Part shown: one piece after another, positions 47,611-57,926 of the stretch
How the letters are laid out: each line of letters opens with the position of its first letter
How positions within the stretch are numbered: position 1 is the stretch's first letter
Assembly: GCA_905250075.1 (NCBI GenBank)
Contig: CAJNOP010000058.1
Span: forward strand, 242,242-306,241
DNA length: 64,000 nucleotides
Reading direction: 5' to 3'
Source: Rotaria sp. Silwood1
Taxonomy: Eukaryota; Rotifera; Eurotatoria; Philodinida; Philodinidae
The notes under the pieces: generated by a model
Database searches by the model: none
Told to the model about the DNA's origin: nothing
Seen by the model: the letters and a program-made list of their open reading frames with translations, nothing else
Made by a program: the position numbers and the translations under genes

Positions 47611-48740
47611 GTAATATATTGCATAATGTGTTTTTTTTTTTAATTTTATTTTATCACCGGTGGTGTCTGATTATTATTAATGCGGTTCCATTTTCACTAG
47701 TTTTTCTAGTCGAGTTATTAGTTTCAGTGGGGATATTCTATCGAAAACAAAAAAGACAAAAAAATTTCCGTAACCAAATAAAGATGTATATGAGTTTTGT
47801 TCGACAGTTATTCTTTTCATTTGTCTTCTTCCTTTTCTTTTTTTTTTGTTATTAATAAAATATATCGATTACGTAAAGAAAACAAAAAAAAAACTCAATG
47901 AAGTTATTAATGTTAATTTTCAATGACAAAAAAATAAATAACACTAATCTATTATTGTTCGGCACAATATATTCGGATCTTCTTTATATTGGAAATAAAC
48001 ATGTAATATTTGTTTAGTTACTCTTCATAACGAATTACTTTACTCGACAGTAAATATATACAATGAAAGTATTAATTTTCAGCAGTTATAAAATCAAGCA
48101 ATTAATTACCTTTAATGATTTTTAACAAAAATAGAATAGATGAATTAAGATCAGACCTCAATTTAAAAACCTTTAATTATCAAGTTTGATCGTCGTTAAT
48201 ATTAGATGGTTTTTTTTTGATTGTATTTTCAAAATCAAGACAAAATTTTTTTTGTTCGAATAACTCCAGCAAAAAAAAACAAAACCATTATCATATTCTG
48301 TATAGTATCACTTAATAAATCAATAGATAATAATAATTTTCAATTGAATCCATTTTTTTTTTATCTGCTACTATAATATCATTATTATTCCATAGATATA
48401 CATCTCTTGTCTGATTTGTAAAATATAGCTGTTCTTGTGATTAGTTAGTTGCTAATGAAATTAACATTATATGTTTTATTCCGTAGATTACATATAATAT
48501 GAAGAATTATTTCTATAATTATTAAAATATAAATAACAAAAAGATGTTTTTAATCAATATTAAAATCTAATAGATAATTTCGAAGTTTATCATAATCTTC
48601 TTTCAAAGAATTTAATTTAATCTCTCATAAAAAAAAAACAATGCTTTTTTCAGTTACTTCTGCAACGTATAAAAACACAAAAAGAAAACTATAATTACAT
48701 TAAAAAAAAAAACCAACAAACAACATAATTTTTGTTTCTA
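47611..48740. other. Intergenic between convergent genes
   Basis: AT-rich. AATAAA at about 47855 may serve the EDEM3-like gene. No gene or RNA supported. Confidence 0.5.
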
Positions 48741-50044
48741 CTATTTAATCATTTCTTTAATAAGTTTATTAATTGTTTGTTGATCTAATCGATGTACACC
48801 AAATAAATGTCGTCGTATACTTTTTCGAGTAATTTCTTGTGTTAAACATGGTGTATTTATAATATCATATCGTGTTGATAATGGACATTTTACTTTATGA
48901 TATGGATCATATAATGTTAATGGTGTATCATTAATAGATGAAAATAATTTTGTTTCATATGGATTTTGTTGATGAATAAGTGCATTTATAAGACGCATTG
49001 ATACTTCACCTGTAAAACCATGTTTTGAATGAAAATGTTGATAAAGACATATATTTTTATTTAAATTTTTTGATGATAAACAAAGTTGATGTTGATGATT
49101 AGCTTGTATTAAACCAAATGCACCATCAAATGTTAATGGACATTGACCACAATATGAACGACGTGTTATAGATTTTTCAAATATTTTCTTTGAAATCTAT
49201 ATTAATTCACAAAAAAAAAAAATATTGTTTTAAAAAATATGTTATATATAATTATACTTTTCTTTTACGTTTGAGATTATTATTTAAATCTTCATTTTTG
49301 TTAATATATTTTGTAGAAATAATTTCTAAAAGAAAATTTATTAAAAAAGAATTTCTATTTAAATTTACTTTTGATTACTTGGTTCTTCTTTTATTTTTGA
49401 ATTAAAATCTTAATTGATATTAAGAGTAATGATATGGTATTGTTTTGTTTTTCTAAATGAATACTTACTTTCACTATTTTTCCATGGTGTTATTTCATTC
49501 CACCATTCAATTTCTTTTTTACATCTAAATTTTCAAAATTAAAAGAAAAAAATTCATAAATATTAATTCTTACATTTTTGGTTCAATTATTTCTTGGTTT
49601 TCATTAGAACCTTTAAATAAATAAATAAAAATATCCTTTTTTTTTTTTTTCTTTTCATACATCTTATAAAACTTACTGATTGTTACATTTAATATATTTT
49701 CTTCTAATTGAATAGAATCATAAGAATTATTTTCTGATCTTTCACATTCATCTTGTTTTGAAACATCAGAAAATTTTTCATTTTCATCTATATCTGAATC
49801 TGGATTTACAGCTAAATAACAAAAAAAAAAACATATCTATATATTATTTATCATAAAATAGCACACTTGATGGTGATCCATAATCGATTTCTTGTTGATC
49901 ATCATCTATTATTTGATGAGAAAGCCAATGTTCGTAACATAACATTTGTCGACAATGTGTTTTACAAAGAAAAACAAGAATTGGAGGAGCACCCAAAACA
50001 GGAAAACATGTTGGTTGAGTACAATATCCTCTCCCAGTAAACAT
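48741..50044 (-). CDS. Cys/His-rich putative zinc-binding nuclear protein, unrecognised
   Basis: Seven exons (50044-49867, 49811-49677, 49610-49574, 49524-49469, 49408-49379, 49325-49258, 49196-48741) join in phase to 319 residues. The N-terminus carries Cys/His residues spaced as a possible metal site (C-T-Q-P-T-C, then LCKTHCRQMLCYEHWLSH). An acidic, low-complexity middle (about 60-105) and a basic NNNLKRKRK cluster, a likely nuclear signal, follow at about 160-168. The last exon has two C2H2-like groups: YCGQCPLTFDGAFG with LCLSS and H-x-H-S-K-H, and VKCPLSTRYD with RRHLFGVHR. No named family was recognised. The overall look, finger-like ends with acidic and basic linkers, suggests a chromatin or transcription role. 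The tiny exons 3-5 (37, 56 and 30 nt) are the least secure. Confidence 0.65.
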
Positions 50045-50920
50045 CTAAAACATGATAGAAATAGTCAGATATGCATCACGTTTTTTATCTTGAACTGATT
50101 ATATAATACATATGAAAATCGATGACGGACGATCGAAAGAAAAACAAAATCAATATATATATATATATATGAAAATGTACGCAAGCGTTCCTATAAATTT
50201 GAATTGCGTTCGAAAAAAACAAAAATTAAATTTATTCATATCAGTGTACTAAGGAAGAAACAAAGATTTGAATTAATAGAGAAAACAAACGTTTTGAATT
50301 TTATTTCTTAACTTTTTTCTTGTATGGCGGGAAATATTTGAATAAAAATAAAAACTTTTAACCTAGAGGATAAAACTTCTATATTAGTTTTATTTTTTGT
50401 TATAGATTAAACTTAAATGAAAACTCCAGTAGTGAATGTATGTACTACTATTCAATGAAATTTTTTCTTCTAATACTGAATGCTTTTGACGTATTTTAAT
50501 TTTTTTTTTGACTTTTCTAATAAATAGCTTGTTCATGAGACATTCAGACAAAACTTAATTTTTGGTTTACTCAGGTTGAATTGAATTTCTATCGAAAACT
50601 GTTAATTATAATACCATAGAAAAGTCTTTGTTGAAACTAATAGCTGTGTGTATATATGAATATAGTTTTGCACAAGATATTTGATATTTTCTAACAAAAA
50701 AAAAAACTGGTTGAAGCCATTATCATATGGCATTGCCATGCTATATTAAAAATGAATGCAGAACTTTTTTACTCCATGCATTATATACAAAGTTCACATT
50801 TCGAAGAGACTTTATTCAAAATTTCTGAATTTTTTTTTTAAAGCAACTAGTACAACAAGTTTAGATCAAAATTGAATAATATTAGCGTTTTTATTAGAAC
50901 ATCATGTATTATATATAGAC
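50045..50920. other. Intergenic, AT-rich
   Basis: An (AT)n run lies at about 50153-50170. No gene was seen. Confidence 0.5.
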
Positions 50921-51097
50921 AAAAAAAGCCAATGAAAAGGTTCCCTCGTGAGTGGTTATGTTGTTCGACACGTATCTACAAAGTACTGCATTTAAACCTT
51001 GGTACGATCGACGCTGAAATGACTGAGGGAAAATCATAGATCTGATCGTGTGGTTAGTTAGTGTCTATGGAATGCTCAACCAATTGAGCACGAGCAC
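50921..51097 (-). ncRNA. Possible Pol III unit or tRNA-derived SINE
   Basis: A GC-richer island. On the minus strand it opens with GTGCTCGTGCTCAATTGGTT and GAGCA, which reads like a tRNA acceptor and D-arm (A-box-like). About 95 bases further is AAGGTTTAAATGC, a weak B-box-like match. It ends at a run of seven T (50921-50927), a Pol III terminator. A normal tRNA cloverleaf cannot be drawn. The perfect hairpin TGCTCAA-CCAA-TTGAGCA (51073-51090) may alternatively be incidental. Confidence 0.25.
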
Positions 51098-51309
51098 TTT
51101 TGAATATATTTTTTTAATTTCAAAATATTAATTTATTTTTTCTTCATGTTCGAGATCAATCATTTTCATCCGTTTTATTAACTAAATCTCTTTTTGTTTT
51201 TTTTATATATTAGATTATATTCAAAAAAAAAAAACAACGCAAAATAAATAAAAATTTATCTCTATATATACATTTTTCACCGCATATAATTCTTATTATT
51301 TTTTTTCTC
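51098..51309. other. 3' flank of FICD
   Basis: AT-rich spacer with poly-T and poly-A runs; no gene. Confidence 0.5.
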
Positions 51310-53013
51310 TTACACAATAATAATTCGTTCTTCAATTAAACTTATTCCATCATTATTTTCATCTCCATTATCATCATCATCAGCTAAAGTTAATTCTTGT
51401 CCTGTACTTCTTGTTGGTTGTGATTGATGAATAAATTCTGTTAACGTTCTTTCAGTACATTTAGCAATAAAACGTATTAATGGTCGAACATCTCCATCAT
51501 TAGCTTGATCTAAATATGAATAATAAGCTAAACGATCAGATTTTTTAATAATTACAGGTGGAAAACCAGATCTCATTAAAATTAAATTCATTAATAAACG
51601 TCCTGTTCGACCATTACCATCAATAAATGGATGTATATAAACAAATTTATAATGTGCTATAGCAGCTAATTCAATAGCATGAAGATCTCGTGTATCTTCT
51701 AATGAATTAAGCCAAAGAAGAAAATCATCAAGATAACTTGGTACATCTTCAGCTGCAGGTGGAACAAATGATCCAACATAAACTTGATGTTCACGTAAAT
51801 GACCAGCTTGTATTGGATCAACAAAACCTAAAACACGACGATGAATTTCAAATATATCTTCACGTGTTATAGAACCAAGACGATTAACTAATGTACAATT
51901 AACATATTGTAATGCTAAATCAAGACCAAGTACTTCTTGTTGTTCAATAAGAGATTTTCCTCCAATAGCCATACGTGTTTCAACAATATGTCGTGTTTCC
52001 CGAAGATTTAATGTATTACCTTCAATTGCATTTGAATGATAAATATGTAAATAATAAGCATCACGTTTAGCTCGTCGTAAATATGGATTTGTATCTGGTA
52101 TTCGATAAAGTTCTTGAAGAAGATTATCAATAAAAATAAAATGTTTTTGATCTATTTCTTCAACTAATGGTAATGTACGTTTTTTTAATTCTAATGCACG
52201 TGGATTTGTTGGTTGTTTAACAAGTGCACGTGTATATAAATTTTCTGCACGTATTAAATCATTATGATGATATTCAATAAATTGTCCATATTCAACAAGA
52301 ATTTCTGAATTATATGGATCAAGTGTTAAAGCATGTTCAAATACTTTACGAGCTTTTTCAAATTTATTTTCAGCTATTAAACGAAGTGCTAAATGTAGTG
52401 CAGTTTCAGCTTCTTGTCGAAGATCTATATAAAGAAAAAAAAAAAAAACCAAGATTTTTTAGATTGTTTATATACATATTAAAGGATGTTGAGTTTATAT
52501 CATTATTAGGTAGAAATTTTTTTTCATTGAAGACATGCTAAGTCATCATATCCTTGAAATTGGTATATAATTTTTCAGAATGTTAAAGCTTAATGAAAAT
52601 GCAACTATTCAATAGTATACTTTACCACTGGAAATATTTTTTTGTTTTGATTGATCTTTTGTATATTTTTGTTTTGTATTTAAAGATTTTTCTTCTGCAT
52701 GATGTCTTTGTAATCCATGATTTTGCTGTGATGAACATTGTAATGATGTTAGATCAGGTGGAAAGAAAACATGACTCGATGTCAATAAACTAAGTGAAGA
52801 TGATGATGATGAGGATAATGATAATGATATTGATGATGGAGATTTTTTAATAAATAAAATAGGTATTAAAATATTAAGTGTAATAGAAGTAATAAATGAG
52901 AGAAGAAGAAAAAGACACATTGTCGTCAGAGATTGACGAAAATCGATTGAGCGCCATCGTTCGACAAAACTCTGAAGAATGCGACATTGAACAATACGAT
53001 AAATTAATGACAT
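51310..53013 (-). CDS. FICD: Protein adenylyltransferase FICD (AMPylase of the ER chaperone BiP)
   Basis: Two exons, 53013-52626 and 52424-51310, join in phase to 500 residues. The start gives an N-terminal cytosolic stub and a membrane helix at about 28-55 (MCLFLLLSFITSITLNILIP), predicting a type II ER protein. A Ser-rich linker follows, then TPR repeats at about 135-215 (KARKVFEHALTLDPYNSEI). The inhibitory helix has SNAIEGN with its Glu at about 264, and the Fic motif HPFIDGNGRTGR has its catalytic His at about 394. Flanking blocks (EIHRRVLGFVDPIQAGHLR, NDGDVRPLIRFIAKCTE) match animal FICD closely. The enzyme AMPylates BiP when demand is low and removes the mark through the same site; the conserved inhibitory Glu predicts both activities. 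The C-terminus is acidic and longer than in human. The 201-bp intron falls between anchor and TPR. Confidence 0.95.
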
Positions 53014-53222
53014 TTATTGTAGAAGTTTTCGATTTTTTACTTGAAAACATTATAAATAATGTATACAGCTATAGAAGCAATTAGTCATATGGAAACTATT
53101 TAAATAATTTTATAAATCTAGAAAACAAGAAATAGTTCGCTTGACTATAAAACTACTTTAGTCATCATGAAAATTTAATAACAAAACTTTAGCAAAAAAC
53201 AAAAAAAAAACAAAGAACATTA

Positions 53223-53819
53223 TTATTCAGTTTTGTTCGTTTTTTGTTGTTCAAATAATTCTTGTATTTGTTGTGTTGCTGTCATTTGTGGATATTCCAT
53301 TTCAATAAGATCTTTATCTGGATATGTTCGTGTTATTCGATCAATTGATTTATTTGTAAATGGTGTCCATATACCTTGTACTGATGGAGAATCTGTATGC
53401 ATTTGTTTTAATAATCTCCATTGTGGATCACCTTGTTGTGTTAATAATGAATGTATCCACCAATTGACTTGTTGCCGATCACAATTAGAAAGTGGTATCC
53501 ATTGACGATCACCACTTAAATATTCTCCAATTAAATTTGGTGCACGATGACGACGTGGTTGAACATAAACAACAACATATGGATGTTGACGAGCAAATTT
53601 CATTAAATCATTAGCAATCCATTCGCGTGTACCATAAGATGTAACAAATTCTTTACATACTTGTATAGTTAATCGTTGTAATTGACAAACATATCGAGAA
53701 CCGACACCATTTTTAAGATGTGTTGAAATATATTTTGCTGGTGTAATCTCATCAAATGAATGAAATGAACGTATTGATTGAATAGGTAATGAAATAATAC
53801 GCCGAAGAAATTGAGACAT
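53223..53819 (-). CDS. MRPL43: Mitochondrial large-subunit ribosomal protein mL43
   Basis: A single exon, 198 residues. The N-terminus is basic with few acidic residues (MSQFLRRIISLPIQSIRSFH), as for matrix import. The conserved core follows: NGVGSRYVCQLQRLTIQVCK at about 37-56, RNP-like REWIANDLMKFARQHPYVVV, the EYLSGDRQW block and the C-terminal signature HTDSPSVQGIWTPFTNKS at about 141-158. These are the hallmarks of mL43, a thioredoxin-like protein of the mitoribosome. A Gln/Glu-rich tail of about 35 residues extends past the human end. The start lies 210 bp beyond the FICD start in the same direction, so the two are tandem but not overlapping. Confidence 0.93.
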   Translation of the reverse strand: MSQFLRRIISLPIQSIRSFHSFDEITPAKYISTHLKNGVGSRYVCQLQRLTIQVCKEFVTSYGTREWIANDLMKFARQHPYVVVYVQPRRHRAPNLIGEYLSGDRQWIPLSNCDRQQVNWWIHSLLTQQGDPQWRLLKQMHTDSPSVQGIWTPFTNKSIDRITRTYPDKDLIEMEYPQMTATQQIQELFEQQKTNKTE

Positions 53820-54000
53820 CTAAAGCAAGAAAAATATTTTTTTTTTTTAGAAATATGTGAAAAATTGCAATGTGTGCATCTGTGAATGAATGAAATGAGT
53901 AACAACAAAATTTATGAATAGTCAAAAATATTCCATCAATTGAAAGATATCATAGATGACGCTAGTCATTGTATTGATATCTGCTTCCAAAGATCGAATT
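53820..54000. other. Upstream of mL43
   Basis: Short intergenic stretch; the last five bases (GAATT, 53996-54000) are the left copy of the probable LTR target duplication. Confidence 0.5.
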
Positions 54001-54276
54001 TGTGGTTGTCACATCACATACGATATATGGATAGCCCTAGTCGCCTCTTCGGAAAAGAAAATCTGGATAAAACTCTGGTTGACATCCACCTATAAAAGGG
54101 CTTGAGAATACTTCGGAGACGTGATCATACAGCTCACCACTCCTATACGGACGTATATTAACTATTGTCAATATATATATTAGACATTTACGTCTCCAAT
54201 ACTGTACTGTTTTTGGTACATATTTTTCTATTAGTTATAGAGCTGACTATGTTATTCTTTATTATTAAACTCAACA
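54001..54276 (+). mobile_element. Probable solo LTR
   Basis: The 276-bp block starts TGTGGTTGTC and ends CTCAACA, giving TG...CA termini. The flanking five bases are GAATT and GAAAT (four of five match), as expected for a decayed 5-bp target duplication. Inside, TATAAAAGGG at 54091-54100 is a promoter box, and the terminal A/T-rich AATTAAAC-like part resembles a U5 end. It is GC-richer than its surroundings. No internal retrotransposon region or second LTR is present, so recombination to a solo LTR (Ty3/gypsy-like) is inferred. The ends must be checked against other copies. Confidence 0.6.
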
Positions 54277-56303
54277 GAAATTCCAAGCCAATAATGTATT
54301 TGAACCATTTTTACATTTATTGTATTTATTTCGTCCTATAAAACATTATTAATTCATAACGAAAAAAAAATTATCCAAAAAAGTTTTCTCATTAATTAAT
54401 GGGTACAATATTCATGGAATTGAATCCATACACAGATTGTCAACGAGCTTCATCATTTTATAATTTATCTTCGATTCTTGATAAATTCATGGCAAAAAAG
54501 TAAAGCTAATAAAACTTCATTGTAAAAGACGAGTTGAAAGAAGCACTTCCGTCGAACTGTTTAATTATTCGTATTTTACAATATTAATAAATTTTCATGA
54601 CAAAGATTACAGGTTTCAAAGCAACATACATTTTTCATTTTGTCAGCATGTAAAACTATTCTCTTGACTTTTATCACTTACGTTAGTTGATAAGAACCAC
54701 TGACATAAGACTATAATCTTAACATAGTATTTGCCGAACCAGTCGTTTTACATATTGAATATTAAAAAGAGGCTCAACATTTTCCCACTTATTAATATAC
54801 CAGCTATGTTATGCGTTTTGATTCTATGTAAAATTGATTTTGTTTTACGTCGCTCTCTGTGTCACGATGATTTTCCTTTGTAATTATGGATGTGGGTGAC
54901 CCTTCAATCATAGCCACACCCTACACCCATGACCCACTTAGTAGTATTAGGGTTAAACATAAATTACCGATAATTTATATTTATTGTAAATTGACAGGAA
55001 AATGATACCCCAAGCATACTTGATGTATTCTTTAAACGATCCGATAGGTATCCAATAATAATGAAATTACAATTACTGTAGTTCTTACTCCTATCCAATA
55101 GTTCCTGATAGAAGGATGGATATATGCATCAGAAAAGCTTTATATCATTGCGTCTATTCAACAACTATTCTATGATCAGTAATACTTTGCTTTGTACTGA
55201 ATCATCTACATGAAAAAATAATATACTATGAATTTTTTCTAAAGAAGAAGAAAAGAAACTTGCTGATTTAATAAAAAATAATGACAAGTCAATCATATTT
55301 TATAAACCAAAAAATCTCATATTTTTTTATCACTAATAAATTAAGGTTTCTTAAGTAAAACGAACAAAAATTTAAAGAAATTCGTAAAAACATCATTATA
55401 TGCATCAAAAGCTTTATTTCGATTCGAACCCGATGAGTAAAAATTTTCAAATCCGAATCCAGTCAAAATCTAATTTTTAGATCCGGACCCGATGGGCTGT
55501 AACCCATACCCACACCCCAATATTTAATTCCACATTGATCATACTCATTCGCTAAACGATATTCCATTACAAAAGTTTAATTATTATTTAATTTATTATT
55601 TATCATCTTATTTATTCATTCGCATATTTGTTTCTTATTTCTTTTTTTTTTCAATAAAACACACTCATTCATATATAACATCTTTTTTGAATAAACAGGA
55701 CATCTATTTTGAAATATCTTCTATCACTCTTAATAGTGGCGTGCTTCTTAGCCAGTACAAATTTTTTCTGTTCTGTCTTTGTGTACAGAATTATTGAGGA
55801 TCTGCTGTATTCTGCACATGTACTATAAATCAAGAACACGAATGTTGAAGAATTATTTTAGATGCGATATGAATAAATTCTAGAATAGCTTTTTCTAGAC
55901 TGAAACTGAGACCAGAAAAACTAAAATCACCGAGACTAAGACCATATACAACTATGATACCGCACATCTCTAATCTCGATATTTCATTAGTAATTTTATC
56001 CGTTCAGCAAACGAAATTTTTCGTTGATTTATATTCTCGACAAGAAAAATAATTCATTAGGTTTTGTTGATTATTTTATTTTAGATCTTATCAATACTAA
56101 GTTTTATTCTCTATTGTTTTTCAATCGAAATTTGCATATTTATTGAAGTGTCATTTTTATTTGTCTTTAGAATTTACATTTATTATTGTCTGGCTTTAAT
56201 TATGGTTAATTTCTATTCGTCTTTTTTTTTCTAGGATTTGTACGAAATTCATCGAAGAATTAGGTGCGAAACAGAGTTGTAATAATTTTGAGATATGTTT
56301 CAG
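54277..56303. other. Intergenic with dispersed G-rich repeats
   Basis: No gene. At 54891-54950 lie GTGGGTGACCCTTCAATCAT and CCACACCCTACACCCATGAC, related to pieces near 41205, 42000 and 1164. Bases 55425-55525 hold a degenerate minisatellite (AACCCGATG, ATCCGAATCC, GATCCGGACCCGATGGG, CATACCCACACCCC). The remainder is AT-rich. Confidence 0.45.
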
Positions 56304-57172
56304 ATGAATGATCTTATCAAAAGTGATATTGAAAAAATTGAACAAGCTTTGAATATTTGTATTGATGATGTTGGCATTGATATACAATTAAATGATGGTA
56401 AGAATTCAAATTATTATTTTTATAATACTATGCATTTCAACAAACCATTCAATCTGAGTGCTCAGACTTCAAAGTTTGAATATGGATTTTTTTCTTGTTG
56501 TCAAATCAAAAGAAATTCTTCCGATTGTTTTTCTTTATCTGCTGGCTAAAAATGGAAATTACTTGAAATGGAAGATTGATCTGAAAAGGACAGTAGAGGA
56601 AATATGTCAAATGATCTCGTGGATAAACGATTAAGATCAAGTTCGTTTGTCTGGAGACATTCTTTTGAACTCTATGTCTATGATCAATTTCTTATTTCGA
56701 TTCGATCGGATTTAATCGAGTTCATTTTTAATGTGAATCAAAACAGTTTCTTGAAAAGTCTTCTATTCCCAAATGATGAATGAAGATTCGATCTAACCAA
56801 ATCGTTCATCTTCAATTGAAAGACGGTCATGTTTGTTTTTTTGAGAGGAGAGCACAGTCGAATCCAAGGACAAAATGACTGCTTAACTAATTAAACATTG
56901 AAAAGCTTTGTTGAACTCAATAGTAAACTGAATCAATAATTTTATATTTAATAGGATACGGGCAATGTCTTTCAATGATATTCATTGAAGAACAGATACA
57001 ACAAGGCAATATTGATTCATGTTATCGATCGGTTAAAAATTTGATTCCGATTGATCATCGAATTGATAAATCATCATTGATTCAATGTGCTGCAAAAGTC
57101 AATTTGTGTTATCAAAAGAATTTATTTGAATTATTGAAATATTGTCAATCGATTGTAATTATTCCATCATGA
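56304..57172 (+). CDS. Small hypothetical protein, two exons
   Basis: Exons 56304-56397 and 56955-57172 join in phase to 103 residues (an in-frame ATG at 56295 would add three). The first exon is acidic and helical (MNDLIKSDIEKIEQALNICI). The second begins GYGQCLSMIFIEEQIQQGNI and is hydrophobic with several cysteines, ending IIPS. No signal peptide or known family was recognised. Codon use is balanced and the donor GTAAGA and acceptor TTTAATAG are good, so it may be a real small gene. It lies 755 bp before the SNAPC4-like gene on the same strand and could also be an upstream piece of a longer gene. Confidence 0.4.
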
Positions 57173-57926
57173 AGATAAAACTTGAAAAAATATTTAATTC
57201 GAATCTATTTCAAAGGATATATCAAATCAATCAAGTCAATCAATCAACGAAATTATGCCAAGGGAACTCTTCGATATCAATCGAGACTCTTTTTCAATTA
57301 AATTCAAAGTAAATAGATCGATAATATTTTATTTTGTGGAGCTCACATATATTTTCGAAGAAAATAGTGAGTGCAGGTTTTAAGTCGGACCTTTTCGCCC
57401 CCCCCCCCCCCCCCCTCCTCCGCATTACAGAGCTTAGTAATAGAGAAAAACAGGTCTCCGACTTTCTAGAGTTTTTTTCGAAATTGATCAAGTTATAATT
57501 TTGAAAACTAATGAATATCATTGTTTGTGTGTTGATTAATATATATAACAGTGTGTAAGATCTGCTGTGAATCTCATGGATATGTAAAACAGACTTATTT
57601 GTCAATTAATTCAATGATTATAATAACAAGAATGTTAAATTAAGAAAAACAAATTTAAAAAAATGAAAAATAATCAGCGAATAGCAACAATACAAACAAA
57701 AAATAGAGCACCCGTAGAAAAACCTAAAAAATTTCTGTTCGAAATGCAGAAATTAGAGAAGTCTTTACTCTGATGATTGATTATCCTGCAAAACAACTGG
57801 AATCTACGAGAGACTTTTCACTTTATGTATTTTATATTACTTTAATGAGCCTAGCGAACATGGAAGTTCCACATTTCAGCCCCAAAGAAGCTACGCTAAC
57901 AAAATTTTTTATCGAATTGATTGAGA
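57173..57926. other. Spacer with an 18-base poly-C run
   Basis: Bases 57398-57415 are 18 consecutive C, next to TAAGTCGGACC and its inverted relative GGTCTCCGACTTT at about 57451-57464. No gene is certain. A 97-codon frame at 57773 overlaps the start of the SNAPC4-like gene in another phase and lacks the splice sites that the latter shows. Confidence 0.5.

Noticed and set aside
55425-55445. GATTCGAACCCGAT, reverse complement of a tRNA B-box
   Set aside because: No acceptor, D-arm or anticodon arm around it; it is part of a degenerate minisatellite.
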